Shown one piece after another: positions 33,817 through 45,749 of a stretch of 64,000 bases of DNA. The stretch comes from Morinoia aosen (taxonomy: Eukaryota > Arthropoda > Malacostraca > Amphipoda > Talitridae). The translations under genes and the position numbers were made by a program. Location: positions 32,839,891 to 32,903,890 of the forward strand of contig CM059573.1 in NCBI GenBank assembly GCA_030386875.1, given 5' to 3'. The first letter of the stretch is position 1; each line of letters begins with the position of its first letter. The notes under the pieces were generated by a model, which was not told the DNA's origin, made no database searches, and saw nothing but the letters and a program-made list of their open reading frames with translations.

Positions 33817-34919
33817 GGGGGTCCTCCGAGGCCCCTTTTTTCTTCGATGGTCATTTTTCATGTTTTTGTTAGGGAAGGGCCCATAGGTGGTGAACTATTC
33901 GGTTTTAAAATTTTATGGCGCTACGGACAATAGATCCCCAGGGGACCAAAACCTTAAAATTTCGACCCCAAATAAAAAGAAAACATAAGGAAAAATGGAA
34001 AATTTGCGAATGTACTTTTGTTAGATATGTTTCAAGGATTCTAAAACTGTCTTTGTTTTTGTTCTAGCATATAAACTCAATGAGTTCTTTTCTTTTGAAA
34101 TATTACCAGTGGACTAAAAACCAATATGTCAATTGTTTCCAAAAACTAAGGCCTGAATAAAAAAATGTATGAAATAAATTGTGTTTCTTTTCAAAGGGTA
34201 CATGTAATAGTCAAATTTCATAAGAATCAGACTGCAAACAAAAAATTCTATAATTTTATGAAATAAGTAAAAAATTTAACTTTTTTTTGTAAATTACAAT
34301 TCAGAGTGTGAATATGATGTTATGCATTGAGATTATCGTAATAAAAATGAAAACAGCTTTCAATTACATAAATTTTCCATTATATCACACTTCAACAAAA
34401 AAATTCGTTCATGGCCTATACTGTGAAGTCACTTATTTTCAAAATTCAAATGAATAGAAGTCATTGAGTTTTTATGCTAGGAAGAAAACAAAAACAGTTT
34501 TAAAATTCTTAGAACATTACTAACAAAAGTTAGGTCTTATTTTTTCTATTTGTATAATTATTCTTTTTTTATCATAGTTCAAAACCAAAAATTCGTTCTA
34601 CTTTATATATTGTGGTAAAATATCGCATAAATAAAATGAAAAAGATTCAAATACAAAATCCCCGACCTTATTTTTGTTAGAAATGTTCCAAGGAATCCAA
34701 AACTGTCTTTTTTTCATCCTAGCATAAAAACTTTTTGACTTCTATACATTTGAAATATGTATAAAAATGACTGAAAAAACTAATATTTCAAATTTTTCGG
34801 AAAAATTAAAGGCTTAAAAAAACCTTCTCGAAAAAAATATGTTTTTCTTTCCACGATACATATACTGGCCAAATTTCAGACCAATCGGATCAAAACTCAG
34901 TTTTGACGGGAGGACCCCC
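33817..34919. mobile_element. TTAA-target (Kolobok-like) non-autonomous element, copy B
   Basis: A clean copy: TTAA|GGGGGTCCTCCGAGGCC at the left and GACGGGAGGACCCCC|TTAA at the right give 11-bp perfect inverted ends (GGGGGTCCTCC) and a TTAA duplication (33813-33816, 34920-34923). TTAA targets occur in piggyBac and Kolobok. G-rich ends favour Kolobok. It is inverted relative to 18317-19425 and has no transposase. Confidence 0.75.
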
Positions 34920-35083
34920 TTAAAACCCAACTAAACCTACATAGTCTAGATTTTGAAATCTTGTCCAGTGTAGCCACGCACCAATGCAAACGGTTTTACC
35001 TACATTTATCGCATTTCTGGAGCCCACATGCTGAGAAAAAATTTAGGTGATTGCCTACAGCTGAACGAATGTTTTTGAGTGTC

Positions 35084-35700
35084 TTAAGAAATGTTCTGAA
35101 GTAATTTTTTGACATCAGAAAAAAGAAAAAGACACAACACGGACTCAAAAGAGTTAAAACAGTTGTTTAAAGAGCCTGAGGAGCTGCTGTAAAATATTCC
35201 ACGGCTAGAAGCACATTTAAGGCTATAGATGTGTGACAATGTATATTGAGCAGATACAGTATCTGGTAGATTTTTTCCCATCCCCAATTCATTGGCCAAA
35301 GACTGTTAGACAGTGTTGTAAGTCAAATTCAACTTTCCCACTTGATCAATGTGGCCGGTGCGTAATAATTTGATTAAAAACATTAAAGATTGTGTTGCTA
35401 TTTCATCAGTTGAGGGAGATGAAGGGCTTTCATCGCGTAGTTCACAGTCAGTAGACTTTCTCCCTTCCAAAAATGTTTTACAGCTTTCCAAAAATTAAAG
35501 CCCATGATTGAAAAATGTTTCCAATAGCGGGCTGAAGTCTTCTAAGCATTTTTGGTGTATGATGCCGAAGCTTGAAGCAAGGCCTCTCAGCACAGAGTTG
35601 CTTGAAATTTACATCATGTATGTCTAGAACGACCTCGAAATTAACTTCGCTCGAGAAAAATATAATGAATATTTCATTGATTCTAGCAAGTTCAATCATG
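35084..35700 (-). pseudogene. Unidentified coding remnant
   Basis: Minus-strand frames run FKQLCAERPCFKLRHHTPKM, LRRLQPAIGNIFQSWALIFG, then (after a +1 shift at about 35485) CKTFLEGRKSTDCELRDESP and, past a stop, QSLANELGMGKNLPDTV. Composition is protein-like with one frameshift and one or two stops. I do not recognise the family. It may be TE-derived. Confidence 0.3.
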
Positions 35701-36938
35701 CACTGAGTCTATATTAAAAGTTCCCCTTAAGTACTTGAGTTTAGTACGCAAAAAGTACCTAAGTGCGTGCTTTAGTACAACATGGACAAATAAGTCCTAT
35801 GCTGCCAAGTTGGGTGGAGTTGGTTTATCCCGATCTTCCTGTTGTAAATCAATAATCTCTGATCTCTGTCATATATAAATGGTTGCTCCAAGTTTAGCGT
35901 CTGTTTCCTCGCATCAAATTTTTTGATACTGGAACCTTCTGGAAAAATGAGCCTTTGCTTTAAAAAAGTTCTTGATATGGCCAAGTTCAAATGAAGGAGT
36001 GGAAAATAGATTTCAGGATTTACCAGAAGCATGTGTTTTCCCTTTTTATCATTTCTTGAACAATATAATCATCCTTGTCGCCACAGTTGTTCCATTATCA
36101 TTAAAAACTCGATCTTCGTACATCCTACTTGAAGTCGATAACGTAAAGAAATTACTTTGAAAACATAATATACATTTCCCTATTGATACGAGTGTTGAAT
36201 GCCTTAAGTGTTTAGTTACCGTAGAATAAGTAATAACAGTGCAGGTAAATAATCGTTTTGTAGCCAATGCTATAGGCTATTTAAATGAGTACGGAAACAA
36301 ACACCTCCTTCTTCTTTATAAAAGGCAGTGAAGGCTCTCGAAGACTCATCGACATACATTTCGTCATTATTATCTTTATCTTCAAAGGACAACTCATTTT
36401 CTGTAACTGCACTAGGATGGAGCAGCTGGGATTGGTATCCCAACATAATGGAACCTGATTTTATAGCTAAAGTATACCTTCCCCACGTATAACGTAAGTT
36501 GTCTGGGCTATCCGAGCATCCACCCCAATTCATGTTTTCAATTTTTTAGTGGTGTTATTTATTTTAAGGTGCAAATTAATCCATGCATAAATCTGAAGAA
36601 AACCGTCAATCACTGGATAGAAAACTGTTTCAAAACCACAACTATAACTAGTCGTTATTATAGTCACGTCTGGTAATGTAAACACAGGAACTGCGCACAC
36701 GACATGTATTTTCAGTGCGGCAACTGAAGTCACGCCGTACAAATACGTAACTAAAGAATATGCTCGTAACTCAGGCGTCTGATGTAACCCATAAAGCATC
36801 TGATAACCAACTCGCATATTAGTTCTCGTATAAATCACATAAAAACTGAGAACGAAACCTGTTCCTGAGGTTCCTGAGGTTGAGTTCGGGTCGTCCGCCC
36901 GGGCCACGCGTTGCGCCGCCCCCGTGCCGCCACGCCTC

Positions 36939-37103
36939 CTACAGCGCTCGTGCTCTCCGGTCGGCGAGCTGCTGCAAGATGCTGTTGCCAGAGGCGGTCT
37001 GGTAGTAATGTGGTAGAGGTGGCTTGTCCGGAATCAATCTCAAGAACATGTCCAATTTTTGTTTGAAGCTTTCAGCTGACCCCTCAAACTCACGCAGCTC
37101 GGC
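36939..37103 (-). CDS. Terminal exon of unidentified conserved minus-strand gene
   Basis: On the minus strand an acceptor (gctagtcaacacag) is followed at 37103 by 54 codons to a TAG at 36939-36941. The peptide reads AELREFEGSAESFKQKLDMF, LRLIPDKPPLPHYYQTASGN and SILQQLADRRARAL. Exon GC content is far higher than the surroundings and codons are balanced. This is strongly host-like. I take it as the C-terminus of the gene whose other exons lie at 37.7-40.9 kb, though direct joining is inferred. I cannot name the protein. Confidence 0.55.
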   Translation of the reverse strand, partial: AELREFEGSAESFKQKLDMFLRLIPDKPPLPHYYQTASGNSILQQLADRRARAL

Positions 37104-37495
37104 CTGTGTTGACTAGCATTGTGCACGTACTTGTGTTTGTACAAAAAATAAAATACATTCATCGTGAGCATTAGTATGAACATTCCGATGAGGAATGTTA
37201 TTAACAAGTTAACTGTAGCAAGTTAAACTGACATTCAACATTCAGCTCAAATTTATTAATCTTGGAAATCATTTTTGCAAACAACGATTATGTAAAAACC
37301 TTCAATTAGTTTTCATAAAGTATTAATGATAATTTAGCTTGTGACTGCTGGTCGGTCAGCAGCATTATAAAACACCCTTTAGTGATCACAGTTGGGCCAC
37401 ATTGCAGTCAAAGTTTAAGTATGAGTGAACAGGTAAAATATATGAGCAGAATAGTAATATTCCGTTATTTTACAAGTTAACCGCGTCTTTTCTGT

Positions 37496-37655
37496 AGATT
37501 CAAAATTTATCTCGGTGTGTTTCAGCATCTGATACTTCTGTGAAAACTTTTCTACTATCTGTCAAAGCTACATATTGGCCTTGCATAATTCCCACTCGCA
37601 TATTCGACATATACCCCATCAAATTAATGATTATATATGTAGGCTGCTTCGTTCA
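37496..37655 (-). CDS. Possible exon of the same minus-strand gene
   Basis: The minus strand reads LMGYMSNMRVGIMQGQYVAL then TDSRKVFTEVSDAETHRDKF before a stop. It looks like host protein sequence. Clean splice sites were not resolved, so the limits are approximate. Confidence 0.35.
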
Positions 37656-37767
37656 ACGAAAAAAGAATTATTCTCTTGAGGCTTCAGTCTCTATAGTACC
37701 GATTTAACCTTTGTTGTACGTAGGAAATCAATTTTGATTACATCATGAAGCAGTGAAAACACTTTAC

Positions 37768-37980
37768 TTTCAATATGCATCTCAAATAAATTTCTTTCAT
37801 TATTCCATCAAAAAATTGTTGTTCGAATGCCAATGCGTATTCGGCAAGTAAACCAATAGAATTGAGACGACGGTCGATTAATATATGAACAACAGCACAA
37901 GTCACTAAAAAAACATTTGGTATCTTACTATCTTGCTGAAATTTTCCCATCAGACTAGATACACATGACATTTTCCAGCT
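37768..37980 (-). CDS. Internal exon of the minus-strand gene
   Basis: The acceptor ttattttcag precedes 37980; a possible GTAAAG donor follows 37768. The exon reads SWKMSCVSSLMGKFQQDSKI, PNVFLVTCAVVHILIDRRLN and SIGLLAEYALAFEQQFFDGI in phase 0 with no stop. Alternating hydrophobic helices suggest an alpha-helical (HEAT/ARM-like) protein. That is a guess from pattern only. Confidence 0.5.
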
Positions 37981-38032
37981 CTGAAAATAAGACCATCAAA
38001 TTTATCCATTATATTTTATCTGTATCAACTAC

Positions 38033-38114
38033 CGCGTTATCTGAAACTCCAGTTGATTTTAAAGTAAAAATCTTTTCACTTTGACTCTCTACTTGACTGG
38101 CAATAGTAACACCA
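38033..38114 (-). CDS. Internal exon of the minus-strand gene
   Basis: Acceptor atattag before 38114, donor GTAGTT after 38033. Read with a one-base lead it gives GVTIASQVESQSEKIFTLKS and TGVSDNA, ending on a codon boundary that fits the phase-0 start of the exon at 37980. Confidence 0.45.
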
Positions 38115-38157
38115 CTAATATGGAATAAACAGAATGGATTTAGATAATGGAGTTTAC

Positions 38158-38329
38158 AACAGACTCATTGATAGCGTTAGCCTGTATAGAATTTACTAAA
38201 AATTCGTTCAGTATCCTCTTATTTGGAAAGTGATTAACTTCTCCCTCCGGTAACAACCTTCCATTGCAAGAAAATGCATCACCTAAGCAAGGTACAGTGC
38301 TGAAACTACTAAGCAGAACATGACTTATA
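38158..38329 (-). CDS. Internal exon of the minus-strand gene
   Basis: Acceptor tatctttgcag before 38329. The frame reads HVLLSSFSTVPCLGDAFSCN, GRLLPEGEVNHFPNKRILNE and FLVNSIQANAINES. The proposed GTAAAC donor after 38158 leaves a phase that does not match the next exon, so the 3' limit may be wrong. Confidence 0.45.
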
Positions 38330-38558
38330 CTGCAAAGATACCCTCAATAGTTACCGTATAGTTGTTACAACCTTGTAAGGAATGATCGGCCAAAGAGTAG
38401 CTAGTATTAAAATTAAGAATATGCACCTAAAATGACATCCGTAAATACCATATAAACAAAACAGGAGAATGCCAAAACTTTAATGTCGTCAAGAAATCCA
38501 ATGCTTAGATTGATTTGAAAAATTATGAATGCTACTGTCAATGAAGGAATTCACTCAC

Positions 38559-38633
38559 CTTGAACCAAGTAGTTCCCATGTATGCCATCTTGTGAATACT
38601 TTCAAAGGCAGGAACAACTACCATATGTAAGAC
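38559..38633 (-). CDS. Internal exon of the minus-strand gene
   Basis: The 75-nt phase-0 exon begins after ...AAAG and ends TTCAAG|GTGAGT, a strong donor. It encodes VLHMVVVPAFESIHKMAYMG then TTWFK. A possible micro-exon KLKYWFTQ, with acceptor tttgtttcag and donor CAG|GTGAAG, lies upstream near 38770-38795 in a compatible phase. Confidence 0.45.
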
Positions 38634-38914
38634 CTTTGGTTACCGAAATCGACCAGAAATCTAACATTTGTGCCTATGTGGCCTTTGAAAATGGCTAAAG
38701 TTGACGTAGGTAAAATATAAGCCGACTGTGAATCGACTCACGAAATAAAACACAACTTCACCTGCGTAAACCAATACTTTAATTTCTGAAACAAAGTAGA
38801 TTGCGAGTTTTAGTTTTACAAATTTTGTACCTAAAATATGATCTGGCATGATAATTATAAGCCTAGTGCTGTGAGGTAAAGCATTTTTGAAATATTATAA
38901 ATTTCGGAGCCTGG

Positions 38915-39225
38915 CCTCCCTGGCGTGTTGGTTCGGGTGGTTCGCGTGCTTTGGTTCATGGGAAAAACAGCACCTGCACGAGCGTCTGTCGTAAGGCAGC
39001 TCAGCAGGGTTAGCAACAACTTTATAGATGCATTTACTTCGGGACACAGTTTTAGCTCAATTGGACAAATCTCAATCGTTGGGTAAAATATCAGGTGATT
39101 ATGACCCGCATATTTTTCGACTGCTTGACCTAATGTACGGTAACAATCATTAACCTTTCGAATTCATTCTTCTGTTAGGACTTCAGGGATTGGACAAATT
39201 AAGTGCCCAAAATCAGTTTTACAAG
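38915..39225 (-). CDS. Exon-like segment of the minus-strand gene with in-frame TGA
   Basis: The minus strand reads KTDFGHLICPIPEVLTEE, then TGA, then IRKVNDCYRTLGQAVEKYAG. It continues ICPIELKLCPEVNASIKLLL, TLLSCLTTDARAGAVFPMN and TRTTRTNTPGRPGSE. The text on both sides of the TGA is coherent, with Trp (TGG) the likely ancestral codon or an intron boundary nearby. If the stop is real the gene is a pseudogene or this exon is skipped. The donor is not identified. Confidence 0.4.
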
Positions 39226-39782
39226 CAATATATTCTGCAATATCATAAACGGAACACTGCTAATCATATATAATGCTTCCTCTCTCGCACAATAACACAT
39301 GCATTTAAGAATTATCTCAATCTAGTTTGCACGTCAAAGTAATTAAATTAATACTCAGCTGCTGCACGAACACCTTGTCGAGAAACTGTCACGAAAAAAA
39401 ACAGTATATTTCCAATATAGATGGTACAAAAGTACCATCATTGATTTTTAAAATCTCTTAAAATTAATACACTTAGATGATACACACACACGAGTATTGT
39501 AAAACTCGTGTCACTAGTCGAAAAGAAATGATTGAGGGCAATGTACTCCTAATCTTGCTTAATCTACATTTGATAATACACGTAATGATAATTATAAGAG
39601 ACAACACAATTTCATGGACGATGCATTTTCATTGTGAGGTGAAAACACTTTACAATGAAAACACTTTGAAAACACAGTTTACATGCACATGACATAAAAC
39701 TTCGCAATTCTTGACGCCAGGAAATAATACATGAATCGCTTGTTTCGGCCAATGGTCAAAAGTGTCATTTTAAGGAAGCATG

Positions 39783-39900
39783 AAAAAAAATATATATATA
39801 TAAATATACATCCGTACATATATACACATATATATTCATACATATATATACAAGTACATATACACACATACATATACATGTATACACGTACACATAAGCA
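39783..39900. repeat. TA/TACATA-rich low-complexity tract
   Basis: Runs of TATATA and CATATATACA dominate. ORFs across it on both strands are composition artefacts. Confidence 0.9.
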
Positions 39901-40189
39901 TGAGGACCAAGAAGATTATAAGTTTTGTATTTCTAATCCAACAATTTTAACATAGCGGCCATTAGTTAATAAGCATTTTATTTGAACAAAAAGTGGATGA
40001 TCGGACAACAAATGTATAGTTTTTACATGAATGCTTTATAAAGAGATGACGAGTTAGGTAATGTTACAAGTTGAGAGTGAACAGAAAAAAGACCATTATC
40101 TCTAGTAAAATGCTAGTTGTCAGTCTAGTACACACATGTGTGCACATACACGCAAATATATACACATACGCATGCACGCACATACTTAC

Positions 40190-40362
40190 ACCAAACTCGT
40201 AAGGATACACTAATGCATTTCTATGCATCGAGGCAACAAGTAGGACAAGAGGTCTCACATAATTACATAGTTCGTATTTTCGATGCTCTGATCCACCTCC
40301 AATTTCAATGCGTACTCTGTCATTAGACTTCGGATCAGCTGACTGTGCTGAATCTCTATTTA
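40190..40362 (-). CDS. Exon-like segment of the minus-strand gene
   Basis: It ends GAGTTTGGT|GTAAGT, a strong donor at 40189. The frame reads SADPKSNDRVRIEIGGGSEH, RKYELCNYVRPLVLLVASMH and RNALVYPYEFG. Upstream there is a roughly 100-bp tandem duplication (40345-40540) sharing TTTATGGATGC and GTCAGCTGA. The duplicated unit changes frame, so the exon start is uncertain. Confidence 0.4.
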
Positions 40363-40772
40363 CGCTTATCAACTGCATCCATAAATTAGGTCAAAAAAGG
40401 ATTGCTTCAAGCATCAACAGTATCTGCTGAAATAGGTCAGCTGACAGTACTGAACCTCTACGGTTGTCAATAGCATCCATAAATTCGGTAAAAAGTAATA
40501 CCTTCAAGTATCGACAGTATCTTCATAAAATGTCTTCCTTCTGAAGCAGAGGTAACTTTATGTCCGGTGCGTTTGATTTAGATCAGTTTAAAATTCACAC
40601 GACCGGATTTATTTTCGGATTAATAGTCAAATAACGAATCCAACCCCCACTCTACTTCGGCAGGTGTTTCACCGGCTGTATCCATGAAAACGATGAACTC
40701 TTGGTGCATTGTCTGAACACCAGCACAGCTCCCACGGATCAACACCCATAATGCTTGAATTTCGTCTGTTTC

Positions 40773-40922
40773 ACACTCACCAGCACGTCGTCAACCTCTG
40801 TACGAGCTAAGGTAATTCTAGGCTAAGCACATCGGGCCTTGTGACGAAAGCCAAATAATATTTCGTGCAGTGAAAGTGAGTGGGTCTGCTCTAGGTGATA
40901 ATATGCACCGCCTAGGGACCAC
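40773..40922 (-). CDS. Possible exon, frame uncertain
   Basis: Acceptor tttctgattacag before 40922 and CTG|GTGAGT donor near 40773. DLWSLGGAYYHLEQTHSLSL reads from the acceptor, but a TAG interrupts before LARTEVDDVL at the donor. Either two short exons or a decayed one. Low support. Confidence 0.25.
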
Positions 40923-41055
40923 AGATCTGTAATCAGAAATGTTAAAATGCTAAAATTTGGTAACGAATATGTGGTTAAATAAATGATAGGCATAACACTA
41001 TTAACTGCGACTTGGAAGAGAAAAAGAGAAAATGAATTAAGAACGGTTAAATCTG

Positions 41056-41437
41056 GGTAAATGTGAAGCGTTTGCCAGTAATAGATTTTCAAGTTATCGG
41101 TGACTAAACGTAGTTAATTAGATCGAAATAAACAAGTTTTCGTTTATGTACTTTTTGTTGGAAATGAGTATTTTAAAAGTTATAGCGGTATGTTAATTTT
41201 CATCTTTGATGACGAGTGCGTCGCAAGCGAGACTTCATTGCAATGTTGAATTACTCGAAGAATTACTTCCCTCATCGAACACTGGAGTTGCGGTAACTAA
41301 TTTATCGCTATAACTTTTAAAAAACTCATTTCCGGCGAAAAGTGCATTGAAAACAAATTGTTCATTTCGATCTAATTAACTATTTTTAGGCACCGAAAAC
41401 TGAAAAATCAATTACTGTCAAACGCTTCACATTTACC
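41056..41437. mobile_element. Long-inverted-repeat element (GGTAAATG family), copy 1
   Basis: It begins GGTAAATGTGAAGCGTTTG and ends AAACGCTTCACATTTACC. Arms of about 135 bp are inverted copies (shared: ATCTAATTAACTA, GGAAATGAGTATTTT / reverse). The centre is about 110 bp with no ORF. No clean 8-bp duplication is found at this copy. Confidence 0.7.
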
Positions 41438-41678
41438 TCTGTTTGTTAGTATAAAATTATGAAAAATGAAATTTGTTCACCTTAGGAATTCGCCCTATTG
41501 AATAGTTTTTAATTCTGAGGTAACAATGCCGGTAATGTAAATTTTAGCTAATAATTAAATATGCGTAAAATAGAATGGAACAATTATTTTTTGTAATAGT
41601 TTATGAACAACTGTATTAGAGTAAACCAGGTTTTCTACGGGCGAATGTACGTGAAGCACTGTTTAGAATTACATCTTC

Positions 41679-44400
41679 AGTGTTGCCAACTCCCAGTTGC
41701 CAATTGAGGCTAAAATAGTGCATGAAAAGGGCTAAAAAGGGACCAAAATTTTACGGGCGGGCTTAATAGAGAGGGAAATTAACAATATAAGGAAATGAAC
41801 ATTTTAAACAACAGATTGATAAAAAATATGACCTATAACCTTACCTTTAACGAGCGGAACAGAAGATTTCCTGAAATTCGTCATCCGATGTGGCAACTAA
41901 ATTCAATTCTTCGTTAGTATCTTCGCTCTTTCTGGTTTCATACATTTCATTGGTCTTTCTCAATTACATCCAATTTTCTCAATTACATCCAGGGGAACAT
42001 CAAAGTCATAGCAGCATTTGCTTTAACGTTTTAGACCATGTCGTATTGTCAGTATACTATTTATTGTTGATACGTTCATCTAGTTTCGAAGTATGTTTTT
42101 AACGATTTTCACTTGGCTGAATGCTCTCTCAACATCAGCATTAGAATGGGGAAGGCACAGAATCATTACTGCGAATTTGCCGAGTTCCCCACAGGGATTT
42201 TCATCTGTGGAATCTCTATAATTGAGAACTTCGCCCAAAAATTTACTCTTCTTCGTTCTTCTGTATTCACTGTCTTCCCAGGCACTGTATGCAACTTCTT
42301 TCACTGAAAATTTAGTTTAGTAAGGTCTGAGCTATTGGAGATGAACAATTTTGGCCATGGAATTATGTCAGGTTTTATAGGGTTCAAGCAAAATTTGATA
42401 CTTAAATCAGGCATTGACTTTAAAATGTTGTAATTAATGTTGCAATAAATTGTTCTATTAGCTCTAACAAGAAATTGATGCATCGTTGCCGAATGTACTT
42501 CTTTTCGTCATCGTTGATCCTTGCTTTGGTCAATCCTGTTTCAAACATGTAACCTAAATATGGATCGCCGTATAACTTATCTCTAATGATTGTATTTTCA
42601 TTAACTTTTGTTGCAGGAATGAGAATCTTTGAAGCAAGAGGGTGTACCAATAAAATAATTTATTGTTGCAAGTCATTCAATAACTTGACCGAATCGCATT
42701 TCTCACCCTCAACCAATTTATTTGTTCTGCTAACCTCATCAATAATTGGTCTCAAAAAGGATAAATAAAGATAGTTTCGTTCATCACAAAAATTTGAGAA
42801 CAATTGTTCAGAATTGTAGCAACGTTCTTCAGATTTTGTGATTTCGAAATGGGTCTTCAATTCAATCCACTGTTCGTGGATTCGAGAAACTGCTTTGGCA
42901 ATTTATAACCATCTAGTTTGACTACACATAATTAGTTTCAGAGGCAATATATCACCATTCAGAGTTGCATAAATTTCATTGTATTTGTTCCGCCGAAGAG
43001 AAGAATGGGCAAACCAATTGAAAGGTTTTTTGATCAGGAACTCCAAATGTCGAGGAAGTCCTTGTGCACCTGAACTTGAAACAGCAATTTGGATAGAATG
43101 GCATACGCACTTAATGAGAATTAAGTTAGGTATTTCTGTTTTCATTTGAGCAAGCACACCAGTATATTTTTCAATCATTACTGATGCGTTGTCGGTGCCA
43201 ATGCCAACGAGATTTTCCAACTTCAAACCATTTTCTTTCAAACTTGATTTCACCGCATTGCAAATAGCCGCAGCATTGCATGCGTCCAATCGAATTAAAT
43301 CAATCAGACTTACCGCAATATCGTTTTTCTATTTTGAGAAATATCTAATAATCAAGCCTAATAATTTATTAGTAGAAACATCATTGCTTTCATCAATTAT
43401 CCAGCTGAAACTACCATCACAAATATCTTCGATCAAATCTTATTTAAAATACGGAGCCAGAACATTTTGAATTATAGCTGAGCACTTGGTACGGTGGAGT
43501 TTCAAGTCGATGCAACTTTTACTATCAGAGAAGAGGGATTTGCAAACATTACCTAAATGATCTGACAGGGAAATTGCACCATGGCAAGCAAGGATAAGAG
43601 CAAGTTTACACTCAGCTCTTTTGGTGTCATTATTTTCCACTTTAACGAAAGAAAGTATAGTAGACCGCTGATCACTGAAAGGTTTCATGGCTGTCTTATG
43701 TTTCGTTGTAAAAATATGTCTATCTAGATCATATATTTTTGAAGAAATAACACATTTGCAATACTTACAACGACATTTTGCGCTGTCGCCTTCAATTCGC
43801 TGCAAGCAATCTTTAGATTTAGGATTATTCAGCCACTCGCTTCTGAACTTTTGGGTGTACTTCTTCTCCTTTTCCATGGTGGTTTACTTGTGTTCGAACA
43901 CACATGAAAATATTATTTTGCTGAAATATTACCAAAACTGAAGGCTCTGAACGAATTTCTTCAATAAATCCACCGAAATTTCCACACTCAATAATATTGC
44001 CACTGTATTCATGCCAAGCTGCCCCCAAACTGAACAGAATAAGTTACCCTCTCTCTCCGTCTGTAAGATCAAACCGTTGTACGTCGATTGAACGAGTTTC
44101 CAACGAGCAATGAACTCGATTCGAACCAGATAGTGCAATGAAACTCTGATAATTTTGAGTAGATACCATGCATGGAGACAAAGATTGTGTATAAAATGCT
44201 CAAAACAAGATAGATATTCAACTTTTAAAGAGATTTGCTTATAAATACTCGATGCGTATCTTCAAAACTAAATTTTATGAAGAGGAACAAAACGGGCTAA
44301 AAACGAGTTAAATTAGTAAAATAAGGGGCTAAAAAACGCGCTAGGGCTAAATTAAAATTTTCGAGGGTTAAAAGAGATTAAAAAGGCTAAAAAAAGACAT
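41679..44400 (-). mobile_element. hAT transposon with degenerate transposase
   Basis: The left end CAGTGTTGCCAACT (41679) is hAT-like. Subterminal GGGCTAAAAA motifs occur at 41730-41760 and again at 44290-44400. The minus-strand transposase occupies 42080-43877. The right terminal inverted repeat is not recognisable, so the limit is approximate. Confidence 0.65.
42080..43877 (-). pseudogene. hAT transposase (ZBED-like), broken
   Basis: Domains run in order on the minus strand. A BED-like finger (CRCKYCKCVIS ... HIFTTKHK) lies in 43440-43877. After a stop at about 43440 comes DGSFSWIIDESNDVSTNKLL, the first catalytic Asp region. Then ENLVGIGTDNASVM, IKCVCHSIQIAVSS and LIMCSQTRWL lie in 42903-43289, with charged helical text in 42420-42860. 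The dimerisation signature LPHSNADVERAFSQ sits near the end (42080-42304). At least four frame breaks make it inactive. All hallmark blocks are still present, so decay is moderate. Confidence 0.8.
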
Positions 44401-44419
44401 AACGTCATATTTGACCGGA

Positions 44420-45740
44420 AGTAAAACGTGTAAATTTTCTCGTTATGTTAGTCAACAACATTGAAAGACAGCGACGTAGAAAGCAAATCCGTGCTCGATC
44501 GTTTCCCGGGTACCAATTGCTAGTGAATCTCAGGGCTACTGCCTCTTAGGATGGAGCGAAAACCATATATTTTAAAGCTCACGAAATGTTGTCCTAATAA
44601 AAGTTTGCATTCCGTGACTCCGACGATCTGTGTGTGTGTGTCTCCTGACAACGGTATTTTAAATCTCTATTAGTGAAGTATAAGACTTGAAGAACTGAAA
44701 ACTGTTATCTACGAGTATAAAGACAAGAGGACGCAGCAAATTTCAGGGTTGGGGAGAACGATGATTCGACCATGAATCACAGAAACGCAGTCGAGCACTC
44801 GGAAACCATTTAGAAATGAATGAAGACATTTTCCTTCATCTTTGGTTTTGTATTATTGTGAAGCACGACCATCGGCATTCCCAGGGGTAAATGTTTGTTT
44901 GAGATCGTTACATTAGGAACGGTTCTCACTACGTCGGTTACATTTTATCTTTTGTCTAATCACTGTAATACTGCCGGTTACGATTACTGGCAAGCAGATA
45001 AGGAGGTGTTAACATATATTATTTTATATTCCTGAATTCTGTGTTTCTACAGCATTGATACATGTTTCTTTCACAGGGCGATACTTGTAGCTGTGTTTTT
45101 TGTTTCAAAGAGTTTGAAGTAATACCTCTTAAAGTTGGAATTTTTATTCCTTCCTTCCCTTTCTCTAATCAGCTAAGTAGGAATTTATCTTCCATGTAAT
45201 TTTTCTTTACGAATTACTTTCGAAACATAGCGAAAGTCCATTGCTCCTAGTGTGCCAGCTTGAAATTCTTAAGGAAGTGAAGAATCAAACTGTACAACTT
45301 CTTTAAACACAATATGTAATTACATCTACAGCAGTGCATGAAACAGTACAAATTTAGGTGTTAGTTTACCACCGGACTCTTATTGGTTTTCGAACTTCTG
45401 TTGCTTGTACACTCGTAATGAGGTTGAAATAAAAAACTTCTTCCATATGCACTTTCCGTCGTAAATCAAAATTTGTATTTACAAAGTTCTAGCTGTATTT
45501 CAATTTTCGCTTTTCATGTCTGGAATGAATGTTTGGTTGGGTGGGTTAGCTTAGGTTGGCTTACATGAGCAATTGTACTCACCTGGAAATGTGATTGATT
45601 CACCATTCTTTTCTATAAATATACCTAGTGTTCTAAAATAATTTGATTACGCGAATGATAAGTACGCATCAGGGCTGCCATAACGTCACTCGCGGCACCG
45701 CAGTTATTCCGTCAATCGCCACATTTGAAATGTTTGCAGT
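44420..45740. other. Non-coding DNA
   Basis: No gene or repeat family member was recognised. There is a short (TG)n run near 44630. Confidence 0.4.
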
Positions 45741-45749
45741 TTTATATTG

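Noticed and set aside
39679..39955. Tyr/Ile-rich ORFs on both strands
   Set aside because: Both translate the TACATA/TATATA low-complexity tract.
41056..41437. 8-bp TSD for this GGTAAATG copy
   Set aside because: Flanks TAAATCTG and TCTGTTTG do not match beyond a shared TCTG.
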